A DNA stretch of 64,000 nt from Aporrectodea caliginosa (GCA_020284085.1 JACEVL010000163.1:442501-506500), one strand, 5' to 3'. Positions 1 to 14,029 are shown, numbered from the stretch's first letter. Notes: a model not told the origin generated them from the letters alone. Made by a program: numbers and translations.

Positions 1-230
1 TCCGTCTGCTGAAGCCAACGCCGACTGGACACGGTCAGTGATGATGCTCTAAGGCTTTGATGTCCGTTACGTGGAACTGGCGGTGCTGCTGACAGCATCC
101 GAGTAGAAGCAGTTTACCGCGAAGTTCTGCAAACATTAATGAGATCTGATGTGGTGTGGTTTGCATTTCATATTGTTTGACATGACATGTAATACGATGT
201 ATTTCTATGTCAGTTATACATCATGGGTAC
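1..230. other. No recognisable feature
   Basis: I see no coding signature, repeat or transposon end in this stretch. It runs up to a SINE-like head. Confidence 0.4.
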
Positions 231-231
231 T

Positions 232-530
232 CGATAGTGCAGTCGTTAGCATGCTGGACTGTCATTCGAGAGGTCGTGGGCATAAATCCCACCAGGGCAG
301 AAATTTGGTCCGGGATTTCAGCTCCACCTGCGCCCACTAACCAACTCAGCATAATGAGTACACTGACCGTACACTGTTGGTGAGAAGATGAGACGGTGAG
401 GGCGAGGACTGACCACCCGCCCTCATATACCGATGGTAAGAAAATGAAGTCGTTTACACTTCATTCCCATGTCTGGCAGTCTGCCTCAGGGCCAGCTCAG
501 TCTGCCTCAGGGCTAGCTCAAGGGACTTTT
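232..530 (+). mobile_element. tRNA-derived SINE, family B (degenerate)
   Basis: The head reads gtgcagtcgttagcatgctg (A-box-like) followed by a degenerate B box near 285-300. The body matches the repeat at 47045-47340 (minus) and the shorter heads at 22955-23115 and 57222-57380. The shared 'cagaaattt' and 'gcctcagggctagct' blocks define the family. 'gcctcagggc' is duplicated in tandem here (482-515). Confidence 0.55.
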
Positions 531-741
531 CTTCTTTCTTCTACTATATATCGTAGGCTATGCAGATGCATGTAAACTTATTATGGCTGATCGATAAATT
601 CTATAGCGCCTTTTCAGTAACCTTTCGTCTGAGCATTATTTGCATGATTAATAAAGTATTAGTGAACAAAAACGACTCATTCGCTAGTCAGCACAGCGTT
701 TTTGAGAGGTACTCAAAAATACTTTATCAAATGTCTTCATA

Positions 742-903
742 CATACATGCATAAATAAATAAATAAATACATACATACATACATACATACATCATACATG
801 CATGCATACATACAAGCATACATACATACATACATACATACATACATACATACATACATACATACATAAATGCATACATACATGCATACATACATACATA
901 CAT
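742..903. repeat. (ACAT)n microsatellite
   Basis: Long run of acat/catac units, interrupted by aaat and gcat variants. A short recurrence lies at 1018-1032. Confidence 0.9.
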
Positions 904-1020
904 CAATCAATCAATCGTTTATTTGTAGCCAAACAACAATAAACAATAATATTACAAATCAGATTGCACTTTTAAGTATAGATTGTTGCATGCCACAAGG
1001 GAAGGCCCTGAAGGGATCAT
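902..1020 (-). mobile_element. LINE 3' tail, antisense (tentative)
   Basis: The sequence starts with an (atca)n run followed by 'gtttatttg', which on the minus strand reads as a 3' UTR ending in a (GATT)n tail. The same tail style occurs near 23810, 32200 and 58340. No coding part remains. Confidence 0.35.
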
Positions 1021-1094
1021 ACATACATACATGAATTTATGATTATACATCACTAGAATAAGCAACTTACATATTCATAGCTGTCTTGAAGATC

Positions 1095-1660
1095 GAGCCT
1101 CTTGCACAGAAGATAAACGCCTAACAATCCCTCCTCCTCTTCATGTTCTCTTGATTTTCCTCCTTTTGTATAAACTCCTTCCTTCTTTATAGTCCGCCGC
1201 CTTCTTACTCTTTCTCCTTCGCCTTCTTTCCTCAACCCAATCGTCTTTCTTATATATTCTCAGTTGTTCTCCTTATATTCCTTATCTTCCACAATCGGTC
1301 TATTTACTCTTTCCCCTCTTTCTTCTCCGCCAACATTCCTTCAAAGACCTCAAGTTCTCTGTCCTCGTTCTTTCCCTCTGTCTGTTGATTTTGCTTTCTT
1401 TCCTCTTCCCTAAAGGAAGAAGGCTACGTTGATCATCTTCACAACGACGCAGCGTCGTTAAACAGAGGCTCTAAAATCCCCTTGTCTTGCTTTATTCCTC
1501 TTCCTCCTTCTAATAGTATTCCTCTTTGTCCTTTTGCCTTCTTTCTATTTCTATTCCTCTCTACGTCCGCCTACAACATCCTTCTCAATCCGCCGACAAA
1601 TCCGTGTCTTATTTCGTTTGTTCCAGCTCCATATTATTCTCTCTTTCCCTTCCCTCCACA
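1095..1660. repeat. Pyrimidine-rich low-complexity tract
   Basis: About 550 bp dominated by C and T on the plus strand with imperfect ctcctcctt units. Open frames across it (Ser/Leu/Pro/Phe-rich) follow from the composition and are not genes. A block of the dispersed repeat also seen at 15148 (acgacgc...cgttaaac) is embedded at 1440-1470. Confidence 0.6.
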
Positions 1661-1775
1661 AGACAATTCATACCACAACGTTCACGTTCCGATAGCGTGC
1701 AGCGTCGCCTAAAGCTATACTCAGCTCCGTTGCTCCGCTTCGTGTAGATGTAACCCCGGCTCACCAACAGCATTA

Positions 1776-1789
1776 CCACCACCACCACC

Positions 1790-1821
<32 letters not shown>
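1776..1821. repeat. (CCA)n then (CAG)10 triplet repeat
   Basis: A short CCA run is followed by ten uninterrupted CAG units (1792-1821). It is open in several frames, but there is no supporting splice or codon signature, so I do not call a polyglutamine gene. Confidence 0.85.
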
Positions 1822-1824
<3 letters not shown>

Positions 1825-2237
1825 CACGCTGATGCACCACCAGTCGCTGTATCAGGACACGATTTATGTCGTGCCTGAGGCTGCAGAGGCTGACGAGACC
1901 CTCTCGGCTGCTGACGTGATATGGCAACAGACTGATGACAAGAGGAAGAGGCACTGAGCGACCCACTGACTGACCTGCCACTAGTCGCCTTCGTCAGGTC
2001 CTTAAACAGACGATTAGCATTTGCAGAAACCGAACCATTCTGACTCACGACATTATTGAATTAAAAGACTGCGCAGATAAACATGTCCTGTCGTATGTTG
2101 TAACAGGAAATAAAAGATCCCGCCTACTTGATTTACACAGCAGACCAGACTGTCATTAATAAGTCGAAGTTTAGTAAGTTTCAAATAAAATAAAACACGT
2201 TCGAAAAGCAGTTAAAAGAACTTAATATATAAATCGA
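1822..2237. other. No recognisable feature
   Basis: No gene seen. The last 80 bases before the MITE may be the 5' continuation of the LINE remnant that resumes after it. Confidence 0.3.
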
Positions 2238-2245
2238 GTCAACGT

Positions 2246-2416
2246 CAGGGATGGGCAAATACTCGGAGAAGTGTAATTGAATTACAAATTACGAATAACT
2301 TTAGGGCATGAAATATAATTTCAAATTACGAAATAAATTGGAAAATGTAATTGAATTACAAATTGGAAATTACAAATTACACGATTTCAAGTAATTTCAA
2401 TTACTGCCCAATCCTG
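2246..2416. mobile_element. hAT-type MITE, 171 bp, 8-bp TSD
   Basis: The termini are CAGGGATGGGCA and TGCCCAATCCTG. The flanking octamer GTCAACGT is repeated exactly at 2238-2245 and 2417-2424. An 8-bp target duplication with CAGG ends is typical of the hAT superfamily. The interior is a series of small palindromes built on 'aattaca'. It sits inside a LINE remnant. Confidence 0.85.
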
Positions 2417-2424
2417 GTCAACGT

Positions 2425-2720
2425 GTGCAGTTGTGAAGATGATCATCGACCGTAATAACTCCAAATTGTCCAGCAAAGATCAATTCATGGCTGAAGAGTC
2501 ATTCATAATAGATGGAATTCAGGTGAAAGATAAGCAGCTCATATTGCAGAAATTTTATGAATATTTCACAGAACTAGCACCAAAGCTGATTGCAAATATC
2601 GAAGACTGCAATTTATGGTTTAAAGTTTGCCTGAATCAGCCGTCGATTTTGTCCTCTGGTTTTGCAATATCGACTCCAGATGAAAATGTTAAAATTTCTA
2701 GAGAGCTATGCAATACTTGA
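2425..2720 (+). mobile_element. LINE ORF2 remnant (linker upstream of RT)
   Basis: The plus-strand frame contains IIDRNNSKLSSKDQFMAEES and, further on, KFYEYFTELAPKLIANI. This resembles the segment between endonuclease and reverse transcriptase in CR1-like LINEs. The LINE at 37546-41290 has the equivalent KFN-FFTEIGPKLAE. Only about 95 codons remain and no catalytic RT motif is present. Confidence 0.65.
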
Positions 2721-2739
2721 AGCAGCTTCGTTAATTATA

Positions 2740-3170
2740 CTAAACAGCACGTAGCATAATCTGCAAAAATGCAGTTTCTGTACAGACTGTACCGCGACCG
2801 CAAAAATGAGTTGTTCAGTAAATACTGAAATTGTCCAAGATGCACTAAACATTGTCCCTCCCTGCCTTCCTCGGACTTTCAATTAATTAATTAAAGATGA
2901 AAGATTACCGCAGGAGGTCGCCAAAACACGTTACTATTTCTTTATTAATGAAAGAAGAAATTGTTTTTGGTCAAAATTTTTAATTTTTTAAACTTATTTT
3001 AAAATTCGGATATTAAAGGCCTGGGATAACCGATTCCGAATAATATCGAATAGTGCAAAATCCGGTCCGAATGGAATACCGAACGGATAATCGGCCTAGC
3101 TAATAACACATGTTCAAAATTTTAGTTATATCGAAGAAGGCAATTATTATCTACGAAGCGTCTCTAAGAA
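2740..3170. other. AT-rich stretch, no gene recognised
   Basis: Includes a short repetitive passage (ccgattccgaataatatcg) that may be part of a transposon, but I find no paired ends. Confidence 0.3.
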
Positions 3171-3175
3171 ATTTC

Positions 3176-3358
3176 GCTTAGCCTTAGTGTAACTAATTAG
3201 TAATTGCTTACAAAATAAAAATCCAGTAGCTATAACTTTAATATAATTAGAACTAAAACAATAAGTCTATCTATAACTGTAACTGTAACTAAAATGAATA
3301 ACCATTAACTGTAACTGTAACGGTAACTAAAATAAAATTTGTAAGGAGAATCACACTG
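3176..3358. mobile_element. hAT fragment, same family as the intronic element
   Basis: The right end 'aaggagaatcacactg' and the preceding 'aactgtaactgtaact' repeats match the right end of the complete element at 35485-36019. I could not find a matching left terminus or target duplication, so it is treated as a truncated copy. Confidence 0.55.
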
Positions 3359-3623
3359 TGTACAGTGTAGTATAATGTGTCGGAGGAGACTGTGTTGTAG
3401 TGTAGTGTAATACAGCACGGTGTAACTGGACATTTATATAGCACATGATATGTATAGGCCTACATATATATACTAACTGGCAAAGAATTATGAATTATAT
3501 TCTGAAGCTGTTTGTATGGACATACATACTTACTTACAAAGAATTACATTCTGAAAGCTGTTTGTATCGACCTAAGTCCTAAAGCATTCCCGTGAGAAAT
3601 TCATGGGACCAATGTAGTCGCTA

Positions 3624-4203
3624 TACACTGTGTCCGGAAAAAGGGACCCCTTTTGGTAATATGAAAATAAACTAGTAAATGTTCATCGATTTTTAAAATT
3701 CCAAGACCATTTCAATCCTGATATAATTTGCTAAATACTGGTTAAAGTATGAAAGTTTTTGTTATTTAATAATGACGTCATAATGACGTCATTTTCATCA
3801 AAATTCAAGCGTCAAGGACGGCACAAAAAATCATCTAAAAGTTTCAATATTATTTTAAACTGTCATTTATCAATTATAAAGTTTAGTTTAATTTAATTTT
3901 TATATCTGAATAATATTAGACTACAAGGCGTGCTCAAAGTGTCCGCCTTCGACCTCAACACAAGCTTCAAGACGAGCGCGCCATTGGCCAATAGCAGCAT
4001 TTTCTAACCGTGTTGTTTTTACAATTTGGTATTTCAAGACGTCATTATGACGTAATTTTTTTAACTGGGCCGATCATAAATTACAGTTTTGTTGATAATT
4101 ATGTCAGGATTAAAATGGTCTTGGAATTTTAAAAATCGATGAACATTTACTAGTCTTTTTTCGTATTACCATAAGGGGTCCCTTTTTTTCCGGACACAGT
4201 GTA
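3624..4203 (-). mobile_element. Mariner/Tc1-type element with ~100-bp TIRs
   Basis: The ends are TACACTGTGTCCGGAAAAAG and its reverse complement, flanked by TA on both sides (3622-3623, 4204-4205). Arms 3624-3722 and 4107-4203 are near-perfect inverted repeats. Around 3910-4010 the minus strand reads LEACVEVEGGHFEHAL, resembling the C-terminal end of an IS630/Tc1-type transposase, so the element is an internally deleted relative of a coding transposon. Several TGACGTCA-like palindromes lie inside (3773-3800, 4036-4060). Confidence 0.85.
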
Positions 4204-4205
4204 TA

Positions 4206-5182
4206 TAAGGGTCCCATATGGGAATATGAGTCCCATACGGGTTCAAGGACTGTCTGCTGGTACACGGTGAAGCAAAATTGCGAAGGCCGGCACATATCAC
4301 AATCGCACAGACACACGAGATCACATAAAACTCCATTACGACTGCAAAAAACCAAATTAACGCAGAAATATGATGCATCGCTTACGAATTCATCGTCCCA
4401 TCGAATCGCTCAACGACAACGCCTCATAGCAGATTCCAGATAAGGACGCTACATAAATGGACCAATACATTACAATTTCGGCTTTACACAGCAACCGGCC
4501 CTGAAACAATCGGAGCTGGAAAGAGGAAATAAACGGATGAATTATGCAGTGGCATCGCACGGAACGATACGGCCATGCTGCAATGAAACTGAGCCCATAA
4601 TGACAGCGATTACTATTAAGTAATTAATTTATGGAGATAATTATCCGGTGTTGTTGCCTCTGCCGGCCGATCGCATAAAAAGATTTGTTTGCTGTTTTTC
4701 CCTCCATTTGTGCCATATCTGTATGGATCTGATCATTCATGTAGCGCCTTTTCTGAATCTCTCGGAGGCGAGGATAGACCTGTCTAAGAAATTTCTACGC
4801 AATAAGTTAGGTAATAGACGTTAGAAATGAGTCACGCTGTATACTCGGTAGCCACAGTGGATGAGAGATCGGATATCCTTCCCTTTCCCAGTCACTCTGT
4901 AAGGATTTCGGTGCACGGTCCCTGGAAGAGTGAGTTCTGTAAGGTCCTTGACGCAGAATTAACGCTCAACCGATTTACGATAGTGCTACATAATTTAAAA
5001 TCTGTGCTCTTTAGTCTAATCGCTGCGATAGTATCTACCAACTATAATACGCGATAACGTGGCAAAACCGACCATCGTAATTATACATGGAGTTTATGTT
5101 TAATCCATACAAGGTGTATATATATATTACATGAACGAAATTCAATTCATCAAGTTAAGCAAACTATACAGTGCTAAATGTG
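4206..5182. other. No gene recognised
   Basis: Mixed-composition sequence. A 76-codon open frame at 4827-5057 shows no family resemblance or splice context and is not called. Confidence 0.3.
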
Positions 5183-5190
5183 CCTTTATC

Positions 5191-6364
5191 CAGGGGCGTC
5201 CATCCCATTGGGGGGAATGAAGCAGAAATCTTCATAGCCTTTTCAGAGGGGAAGAAAAGAAATTGTTAGTACATAAAACGTTTGCTCAGTTTTTTTGCAT
5301 TTAAGAAATTTATCAATGTGTTTTGTTTGTTTGAATAAGTGTCTTTCCTTGTTTTAAAAATAATAAAAAAATCATTGTCCTGTTCTCGGACCGATCGAGT
5401 TGACTAGAAAACTGAGAAAAGGACAGTCAATGTGGTGCTATCGTATTGGTGATTACACTGGATACGGTTGCTTGTCAAATACAGGACTGTTACCATGCAT
5501 GATGACATGCTAGGTATTTTGAAGAAATGGATCATTTTATGTCAAGGAAGTTGATAACAGAGGATCACATACCGACAGACAGTATGGCTATGTAATACTG
5601 TAACTTCTACGACCTATAGACCCACACGTTTAGTGCAAACCAAGTTCAAGGAGTTTCGAAACGCATTTCGCGCCGTACAAGACATTATGCCTCTTAATGA
5701 GTTGATTCCAGAGGATGGAAAACTGGATTCACCTAGATGATGCAGTGACAAGCAAAAGACACATCTTTCGACAGAATAGTGGATTGAAAGCAGTTAGGTT
5801 AAGCCATTACGTGTGATATGGCAACTTTCATGCTATCCCACGCTCACCAGCTTGTACGAAATCATGGTCTTCCACTCTTCCTTGCGGTGACCAGCTGCTC
5901 AGCTGGGCGAGTAATGAGTCGCATTCGCATTGTGAAAAATCGACTGAGAACAACCATGGTTGACGACTGGTTTGCACCTGTGACAGTATTAGCCTGTGAA
6001 TGAGGCACTATGTAATATGTATGCCTGAAGCAGGAAATCGGATGAATACTCTATCACAAAAACTGGACGAAATTGTTGATCGCTTGGCTACGCACTCTGC
6101 TGCTCTGCAGAATCACCTATTTTAGCACTTATGTTAGTCTGGCCACTCTGGCGGTATGTACAAGCCATCATATTTTACAATGCATAATGTTGCTTGATTA
6201 GTGAACTTAAAGTTAAAGAATTCAACAGTAAAATTGTGCTTAAAATGTTGATAATCGAGATGTTCTCTTTTGTCGACAGTCTGGTGCTTCGTCGTGGATG
6301 GGGGGAGCAATCTGATGACAAGAGGGGAATGCTTCATTATCGTAAGGGGGGATGGACGCCCCTG
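5191..6364. mobile_element. hAT-type non-autonomous element, 1174 bp
   Basis: The termini are CAGGGGCGTCCATCCC and GGGATGGACGCCCCTG (16-bp perfect inverted ends). The octamer CCTTTATC is duplicated exactly at 5183-5190 and 6365-6372. The interior is too long for a simple MITE, yet no intact transposase frame survives. Short frames such as MDHFMSRKLITEDHIPTDS near 5527-5585 may be remnants, but I cannot assign them. Confidence 0.85.
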
Positions 6365-6372
6365 CCTTTATC

Positions 6373-7212
6373 TAATCGCTGCTACAGTCTGAGCTAACTA
6401 GACACACCCTAATGTGGCTTATGGAACATGTACAAGCACTTTTGTGGACACGTGACTTGCACATGCATGGCACAAAAGAACAAAGGAGACGTTGTCTTGT
6501 GCTGCTGAAGCAGGAAATCGGATGAACCTATATGGTTACAAGAAGCGCCCGAAGATGGCGTTGCATTGACAGGCATTTTTAAATAGGCAAAAGTTATCAA
6601 TTAAAGCTTGTTAATTAATAATTATTTTCCAGAATGTCTCCTGCGTGCATCAATGCTACCATTGTTATGCTTCCGTTTTCCACCTGATCTTAGTTCTTGT
6701 TCTCTGTCCTGTTCTACTTATTCTTCTACTTCTTCTTCATCACACGCTTTGACATTTTCTCTCGTCTTCTCTTCTTCAGCTTCCTCTAATTCATCCATTT
6801 CTGCTCCTTTTCTTCCTTCCGTCTTCTTCCCTTCCTCTCTTCCTCCGTTTCCCGGTCCCTTTCCGCCTCTCTTCATTGCCATCATCAAATGCACCTCGCC
6901 ACATCACCGCCCTGTTCTACATTTCCAGCCAGTGGTGACTTATCACTCCCTGGGCACCAATCGCTTACTCAACCCCCACAGGACACAACGACGGCGGTCC
7001 AAACCAAAATTACGGATTGATACATTGTTCTGTATATATATATTTATATGTTTATCTAAACTAAACTTTACATAATATAGTTACATGCAGAAGATTAATG
7101 TGTATTATACTAAATAAATAGTATCATTATAATTGTCGTTATTAATATTGTCATAGCTTTGTTGTCCGAGGTAAAAAAAATTATCCCTCTAGATTTGAAT
7201 GATCTGATACGC
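6373..7212. other. No gene; pyrimidine-rich block
   Basis: 6680-6880 is C/T-rich and opens a 155-codon Ser/Pro/Phe frame that I attribute to composition. A motif 'gaagcaggaaatcggatgaa' at about 6507 also occurs inside the preceding hAT element (about 6027). Confidence 0.4.
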
Positions 7213-7213
7213 C

Positions 7214-7245
<32 letters not shown>

Positions 7246-7262
7246 TAATAATAGTAATAATA

Positions 7263-7324
<62 letters not shown>
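7213..7324. repeat. (AAT)n microsatellite
   Basis: Nearly pure aat triplets with three small interruptions. Confidence 0.95.
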
Positions 7325-7710
7325 TTGCCCCGTGGTAGGCCCTATATATCTTGTGATTTGTCGGGACCTGAAAATATTAAATGTATGGGTTGGGTAAGAG
7401 CGACAGCATTAAAGCGTTGGATAGTAACTGATCCGGGCTGGAAGAGATGTTGTGTTTCTCTTGCATCTCCAGTTACATGCGCTAGAGCGCTTCCATGCTC
7501 CGTGATAAAAAAAACCAGCGTTGTTTATAGGGCCTGGGGTTTTAAAAACCAGCGGAACAAAGTGATGATGTGGCAGGAGTAAATTGTATTTAGATAGTTC
7601 CGTGGCCACACGGGCTGAACAACTGAACAAGAAGTAACAGCCACTTATGAAGCATCCACGATGTCAGATAGAGACTTTCCAAATCAAACTACGGTCAGGT
7701 CTTTTTCCGT

Positions 7711-7843
<133 letters not shown>

Positions 7844-7880
7844 CTCCTCAGATCTATATATATATATATATATATATATA

Positions 7881-8480
7881 TGCCAGATTGGTTCTTTGCC
7901 AAGGCAGACATACATAGCGATACCAAGGCTTCGACAGACTAGATCATTTAAGATGGCATTCAGGGCGAAGCGACCAGGACCCAAGCCACAAGAAAGTCCA
8001 GGTAATCCACCTGCCTTCACAAGGTATTCGTAAGGGCAATTGTTAGGTTCGCAAAATACTTGCTCGAAGATGATGACTGTCATACAAGGAAACATTGAGG
8101 ACTGAAGCAAGGTCATCGAGCAGGAGTGAATCATTTTTGCCACGTAAAGGATTGTCAAGGCATGGACAGCATCGATCGTACGGTGTACAGCAGACTTAGT
8201 GAACTTAGTGAGCAAGATTATCGCGTTTGGCAATAATCCCGAACCCTGGGATAGCTCAGGACAAATGCCGAAGAGCGGGATTTCAGACAAGAAGCGACGG
8301 CTTACGAGTTAGCTAGTGGGGCATCCAGCAATGTGACTGGTTTCTCGCTTGATGATTAAGAACTGATTTAGAGGTTCAGGAATACTTGCAATAATTTTTG
8401 CCCGAGGTACATAATTCTTCGGGACCAAACATGGCTCCGGTGAACTGTTACTGTCTGGATTGGTTAAGACTCGTCAAGTT
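7881..8480. other. No recognisable gene
   Basis: Unique-looking sequence between microsatellites. A 150-codon minus-strand frame starts at 8290 but ends in the dinucleotide repeat and shows no family signature. Confidence 0.3.
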
Positions 8481-8481
8481 A

Positions 8482-10190
<1,709 letters not shown>

Positions 10191-11140
10191 TGCTGTAGGC
10201 CTACATTAATGACGTTCCTAAGAATTCTAACGCATCATCTCTACTGCACTTTATTCTTTTCGCGGATGACACAAATGTATTTCTCTCTTATAAATCATTT
10301 GATAGATTGTTAGAGTTTGTTAAGTTTGAACTCGCTGACTGGTTCAAGGCCAATAGACTTCCGCTTAACTTGTTTTGTAATTGTAATTGTAATTACGACC
10401 ATTTATGTAGCGTAGTTGGTAGCAAGCTACTTCTAGAAACGCTTATTGTTATTTGTCTTTTTTCGCTCTCACAGATAATGAGTAGGCCTACCTCATCAAA
10501 ATTTTAGTGTCTATTGATAATACAGCCATCTCGCAAGAAAAATCTTCTAAATTTCTTGGTGTTTATGTCGATGAGCCCATGACTTGGAAATAGCACATTA
10601 AGAACATAATTATCTACTAAAATTTCTAAGAATATAGGAATTGACACGCATTTCTTATTTTTTTACCTCACAACATTCTTATTAATTTGTAGGCCCTATT
10701 ATACTCTCTTATTTATCCATATCTGGCCTACGACAATATTGTTTGGGCTTCGACCTATCATTCCAGGATTAGGAGATTAATTGTAATTCAGAAGCGAGCT
10801 GTGCGCATCATCGCTCCTTTAATTCTCATAGTAATGCAATTTTTCACGACAATTGGTATTTTGTCCGTTGAACAGATTAATAAATTGCAGATGAGTGAAT
10901 TGGTGTTTCGCTTTACTCATAATTTACTTCCCTCTGCCTTTACAGACTCTTTTTCTAGTACATCTGACTTCCACGCTCACTATACTAGATCACTGGGTGA
11001 CTAGTGATTACAGAGGAAATATTTCTCGCACTAACACTCGACTGTTTTCAATTAAATGTGTTGGACCCTCTGTTTGGAACACGATATCCGCAGTTTGAAA
11101 AGGCTGTCGTCATTTAAAAAATCAATGCGTACATACTTAA
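10191..11140 (+). mobile_element. CR1-like LINE, 5'-truncated RT and C-terminal region
   Basis: Fragments in shifting frames read INDVPKNSNASS, HFILFADDTNVFLSYKSF (RT catalytic FADD box), SKFLGVYVDEPMTWK, YPYLAYDNIVWAS (reconstructed across a frame change) and LFSIKCVGPSVWNTI. They are in the order expected for the RT palm, thumb and C-terminal domain of a CR1/jockey-group LINE. The frame is broken by stops, by a TAGGCCTA insertion at 10196 and by a TAGGCCCTA insertion at 10690. It closely resembles the minus-strand copy at 43270-44830. Confidence 0.8.
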
Positions 11141-11159
11141 TATAATAATAAATAATTAC

Positions 11160-12640
11160 TATACGATATACTGCGTTACTAGCTAAGGCTTTTGTCTTTA
11201 TTTTACATTACGGTTCTGTTTATGCTTCATAGTCCAGTTGGACTTAGGCCCTATACATGTTAATCATTTGCCTTTCTACATTTGTCTCGTGATACAAGAG
11301 GCTACAAGAGCGACCCTAATAAGCGGGACCTTCGTCCCTTATGGGTCATCCTGTTGTATGCCAACGTTACTGTTTAGGCCTGCTGTGTTACTTGTCATCT
11401 GCTGGTTGTACTGGAAACAATAAACGAATGGCTATGGATATACATGTAATGTAAAGTCTATGCATCTTACATGGTTCACGTTGGAGTGATTATATCCTAG
11501 TCTGGGGAATTATGTCTAGGCCTCTAGGGGATTATATCCGTCTACCTTTGCAACTACTTGACTAGACACGAAAGATCCTTAATGAGTATATAATTTTATA
11601 TTACATCATACATTTTACAAAATGCTCTTTTTCTGGGTTTTCTAGAAAAATATTCACGTACAGTTTCATCAAATGAGAGCTTCCTTACAATGTCATTTTC
11701 TATAGGCCTAGACAAAATGCATAGAGAATTTAAGCGCTCTTCATTCGTGGTAGCTCGAAATAGCATTAAAAAATTCCATTTTGTTTCACAGCTAGTGATA
11801 GACATCGTCAAGTAGGCCTTTAATTACAGCTTAAGCGCAGTAGTAAAATTGGTAAACTCTTCAATTTGGTGTTGCCCACGAATCAGCGGAAGAACTGCTG
11901 CGCATTGAATTTTAGAGAACATGTTTTCTTCTGTGTTCTGGAATTTCCTAAGATGCCAATTAATATTCTTTGAATTGATGACACTCGTTTACCAATTTGT
12001 GACCGGTATCATCTTTGTGATACGATATCATCGGTTTAATACTGTCTTCGGGGCCCTGAAGCTTCAGCTTCGTTAGTTTCATAGTCGATCGAGTGCCCTT
12101 AACATGCAGCTCATTCAGTATACGATGCGATATGAACAATGATCTCCAGAGGGTGACTCTGCGTTTGAAAGATCATCCGGCAGAAGCACAGCAGTCCAAA
12201 AACCGGAACAAGGTCATGACTTTGTATTAGGCCTATTCCCAAGGTCAGCTTTCATCGATATTAGGACACGTTTTACAATGAGATGGAATTCATTTATTAA
12301 TGCTGTCATCCAAATGAATAGTTGACAGGCCGTCGTCCAATCACATCTGACCTAAACGTGCTTACATCCATCAATATACATACATACGTATGCATTAACA
12401 TATACATAAATTGCATATATACGTATATATATACATATATGTGACAACATATATATATCACATATAATATGTATATTTATATGTAGATGTATAGGCTATG
12501 TATATTGGCACGGTGGTTTCTTTTGATATTATCCGGTGGCTTATGGGAAGTCAGCGGCCATATTCGATTCAATGTGGGGGTAAATTAGGATGGATGGGGC
12601 GCCGTCGGGGGATTAACTAAGCCTGATTTTACACTCGCCG
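11160..12640. other. No gene recognised; dispersed TAGGCCTA motifs
   Basis: Unique-looking AT-rich sequence. TAGGCC-type octamers occur near 11246, 11380, 11519, 11703, 11813 and 12226. A short (TATA/CATA) simple-repeat zone lies at 12375-12480. Confidence 0.35.
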
Positions 12641-12657
12641 ATCGAGTAATGGCAAAT

Positions 12658-12671
12658 CTGTGTGCGTGTGT

Positions 12672-12708
<37 letters not shown>

Positions 12709-12716
12709 TGTGTCTG
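12658..12716. repeat. (GT)n microsatellite
   Basis: Run of gt with two interruptions. Confidence 0.9.
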
Positions 12717-12859
12717 TGTAGGTATAGCAGTAGATTCTGTCACTTAGAACGTTCCATCAGCTGTATTCTTCCTCTCTGCACATTCCTAAAAGAAATAATG
12801 TCTGTGTCCATCAGCATTGCCTCTGTCACGGTCGTTATGATGTTTGTAAAAGTTCAGTA

Positions 12860-12942
12860 ATGTCTTTGCCTGCCAATGAATGTTCGTTGTTCTAGTCGTA
12901 CTAAAATATCATTCAGGTTCAAGAAGGCGCTATATAAATGTC
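12860..12942 (+). mobile_element. L2-type 3' tail (SINE or LINE end)
   Basis: Ends in 'aaggcgctatataaatgtcc'. The gcgctatataaat terminus recurs in this window at the ends of L2-like LINEs (30100, 37350, 59580) and of SINEs. Confidence 0.45.
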
Positions 12943-13146
12943 CAATTGTCCATGCACGTATACCTACAGACACGTACATACATGCATACATACTGTACAT
13001 ATATGCATGCATACATGCAAGCATACATTCACAGATGCATAGCCTACATATTATGTACATACATGCATGATCATCAACATCATCCAAAGCCGTATATCCG
13101 TGTATAAGGCGATAAGTATGTCTACATTTTACATACATAGGTGTGT

Positions 13147-13151
<5 letters not shown>

Positions 13152-13213
<62 letters not shown>
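13152..13213. repeat. (AT)n microsatellite
   Basis: About 30 at units, preceded by a degenerate (acat)n zone at 12960-13075. Confidence 0.95.
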
Positions 13214-13216
<3 letters not shown>

Positions 13217-13610
13217 GGTCTGAACGCATTTTGTGAGTTAGATGCCCCCTGTAGTGAGCACGTGGAGTTTTCTTAGAAGTCTTTCGTAAAGTATCGTCCA
13301 TCTCTGCACATCAGTAGGTAATAGGCTGCATGGGTATTTGCGTAACGTCCATGCATGCCTCACAGACCGTCCGCTGGTTGGTCGGTTCGTTAGCGTTGTG
13401 TGCTTCATAATGCGTTATTTATTACGCATAATGATAGTATTAGGAAGGCTTTTGCGATGAAAGATATTATGATGAAAGCAATTAGGGCTCGGCGGCGTTT
13501 CCAGTTAATTCGTCGACATGACTCGTTGTCTCGTAGTCTCGTAGCTCGTAGTCTCCTGGTGTCCATTAAGCGCACGTAATGTTGGCATAAAGGGAAGTCG
13601 ACGTGCAGGC
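13214..13610. other. No recognisable gene
   Basis: Contains a short degenerate tandem of 'tcgtagtctcgtagctcgta' at about 13530-13550, with nothing else identifiable. Confidence 0.35.
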
Positions 13611-13617
13611 GAGGGGA

Positions 13618-13780
13618 TAAGACTGTTGTTGTGGCTAATTGGTTCAGTGCTTGACTTGCGACGCAGGATGTGCAGGTTCAAGTCTCAGTAGCAGAGACGG
13701 TAATTGCGTGAAGAAACACTGAGCAAAGCGCATCAAATCACATTTTCTAGCAGTGGCGCTATACAAATAAAAGAAAACAA
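13618..13780 (+). mobile_element. tRNA-derived SINE, family C
   Basis: The A-box-like 'tggctaattggttcagtg' and B-box 'ggttcaagtct' are about 40 bp apart. The element ends in an L2-style tail 'agtggcgctatacaaata'. This tRNA head plus L2 tail is the classic design of L2-mobilised SINEs. Confidence 0.7.
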
Positions 13781-13854
13781 CATTTATCTAAAAAATCTGA
13801 ATGGACTCGGTGATTGGATGAAAAGATGGAAGGGAGGGGCGGATAAATGACTTT

Positions 13855-14026
13855 TGGATGGATGGATAGATGGATGGATGGATGGATGGATGGATGGATG
13901 GATGGATAAATGGATGGATGGATGGATGGATGGATGGATGGATGGATGGATGGATGGATGGATGGATGGATGGATGGATGGATGGATGGATGGATGGATG
14001 GATGGATGGATGGATGGATGGATGGA
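13855..14026. repeat. (GATG)n microsatellite
   Basis: About 42 tetranucleotide units with two interruptions. They encode an artefactual Met-Asp-Gly-Trp repeat in two frames. Confidence 0.97.
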
Positions 14027-14029
14027 ATA

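Noticed and set aside
1773..2048. Possible polyglutamine or Cys-rich coding exon at the CAG repeat
   Set aside because: Open in several frames and flanked by unremarkable sequence. The triplet repeat alone does not support a gene.
6608..7075. 155-codon Ser/Pro/Phe-rich frame
   Set aside because: Compositional frame over a pyrimidine-rich block, with no domain or splice context.
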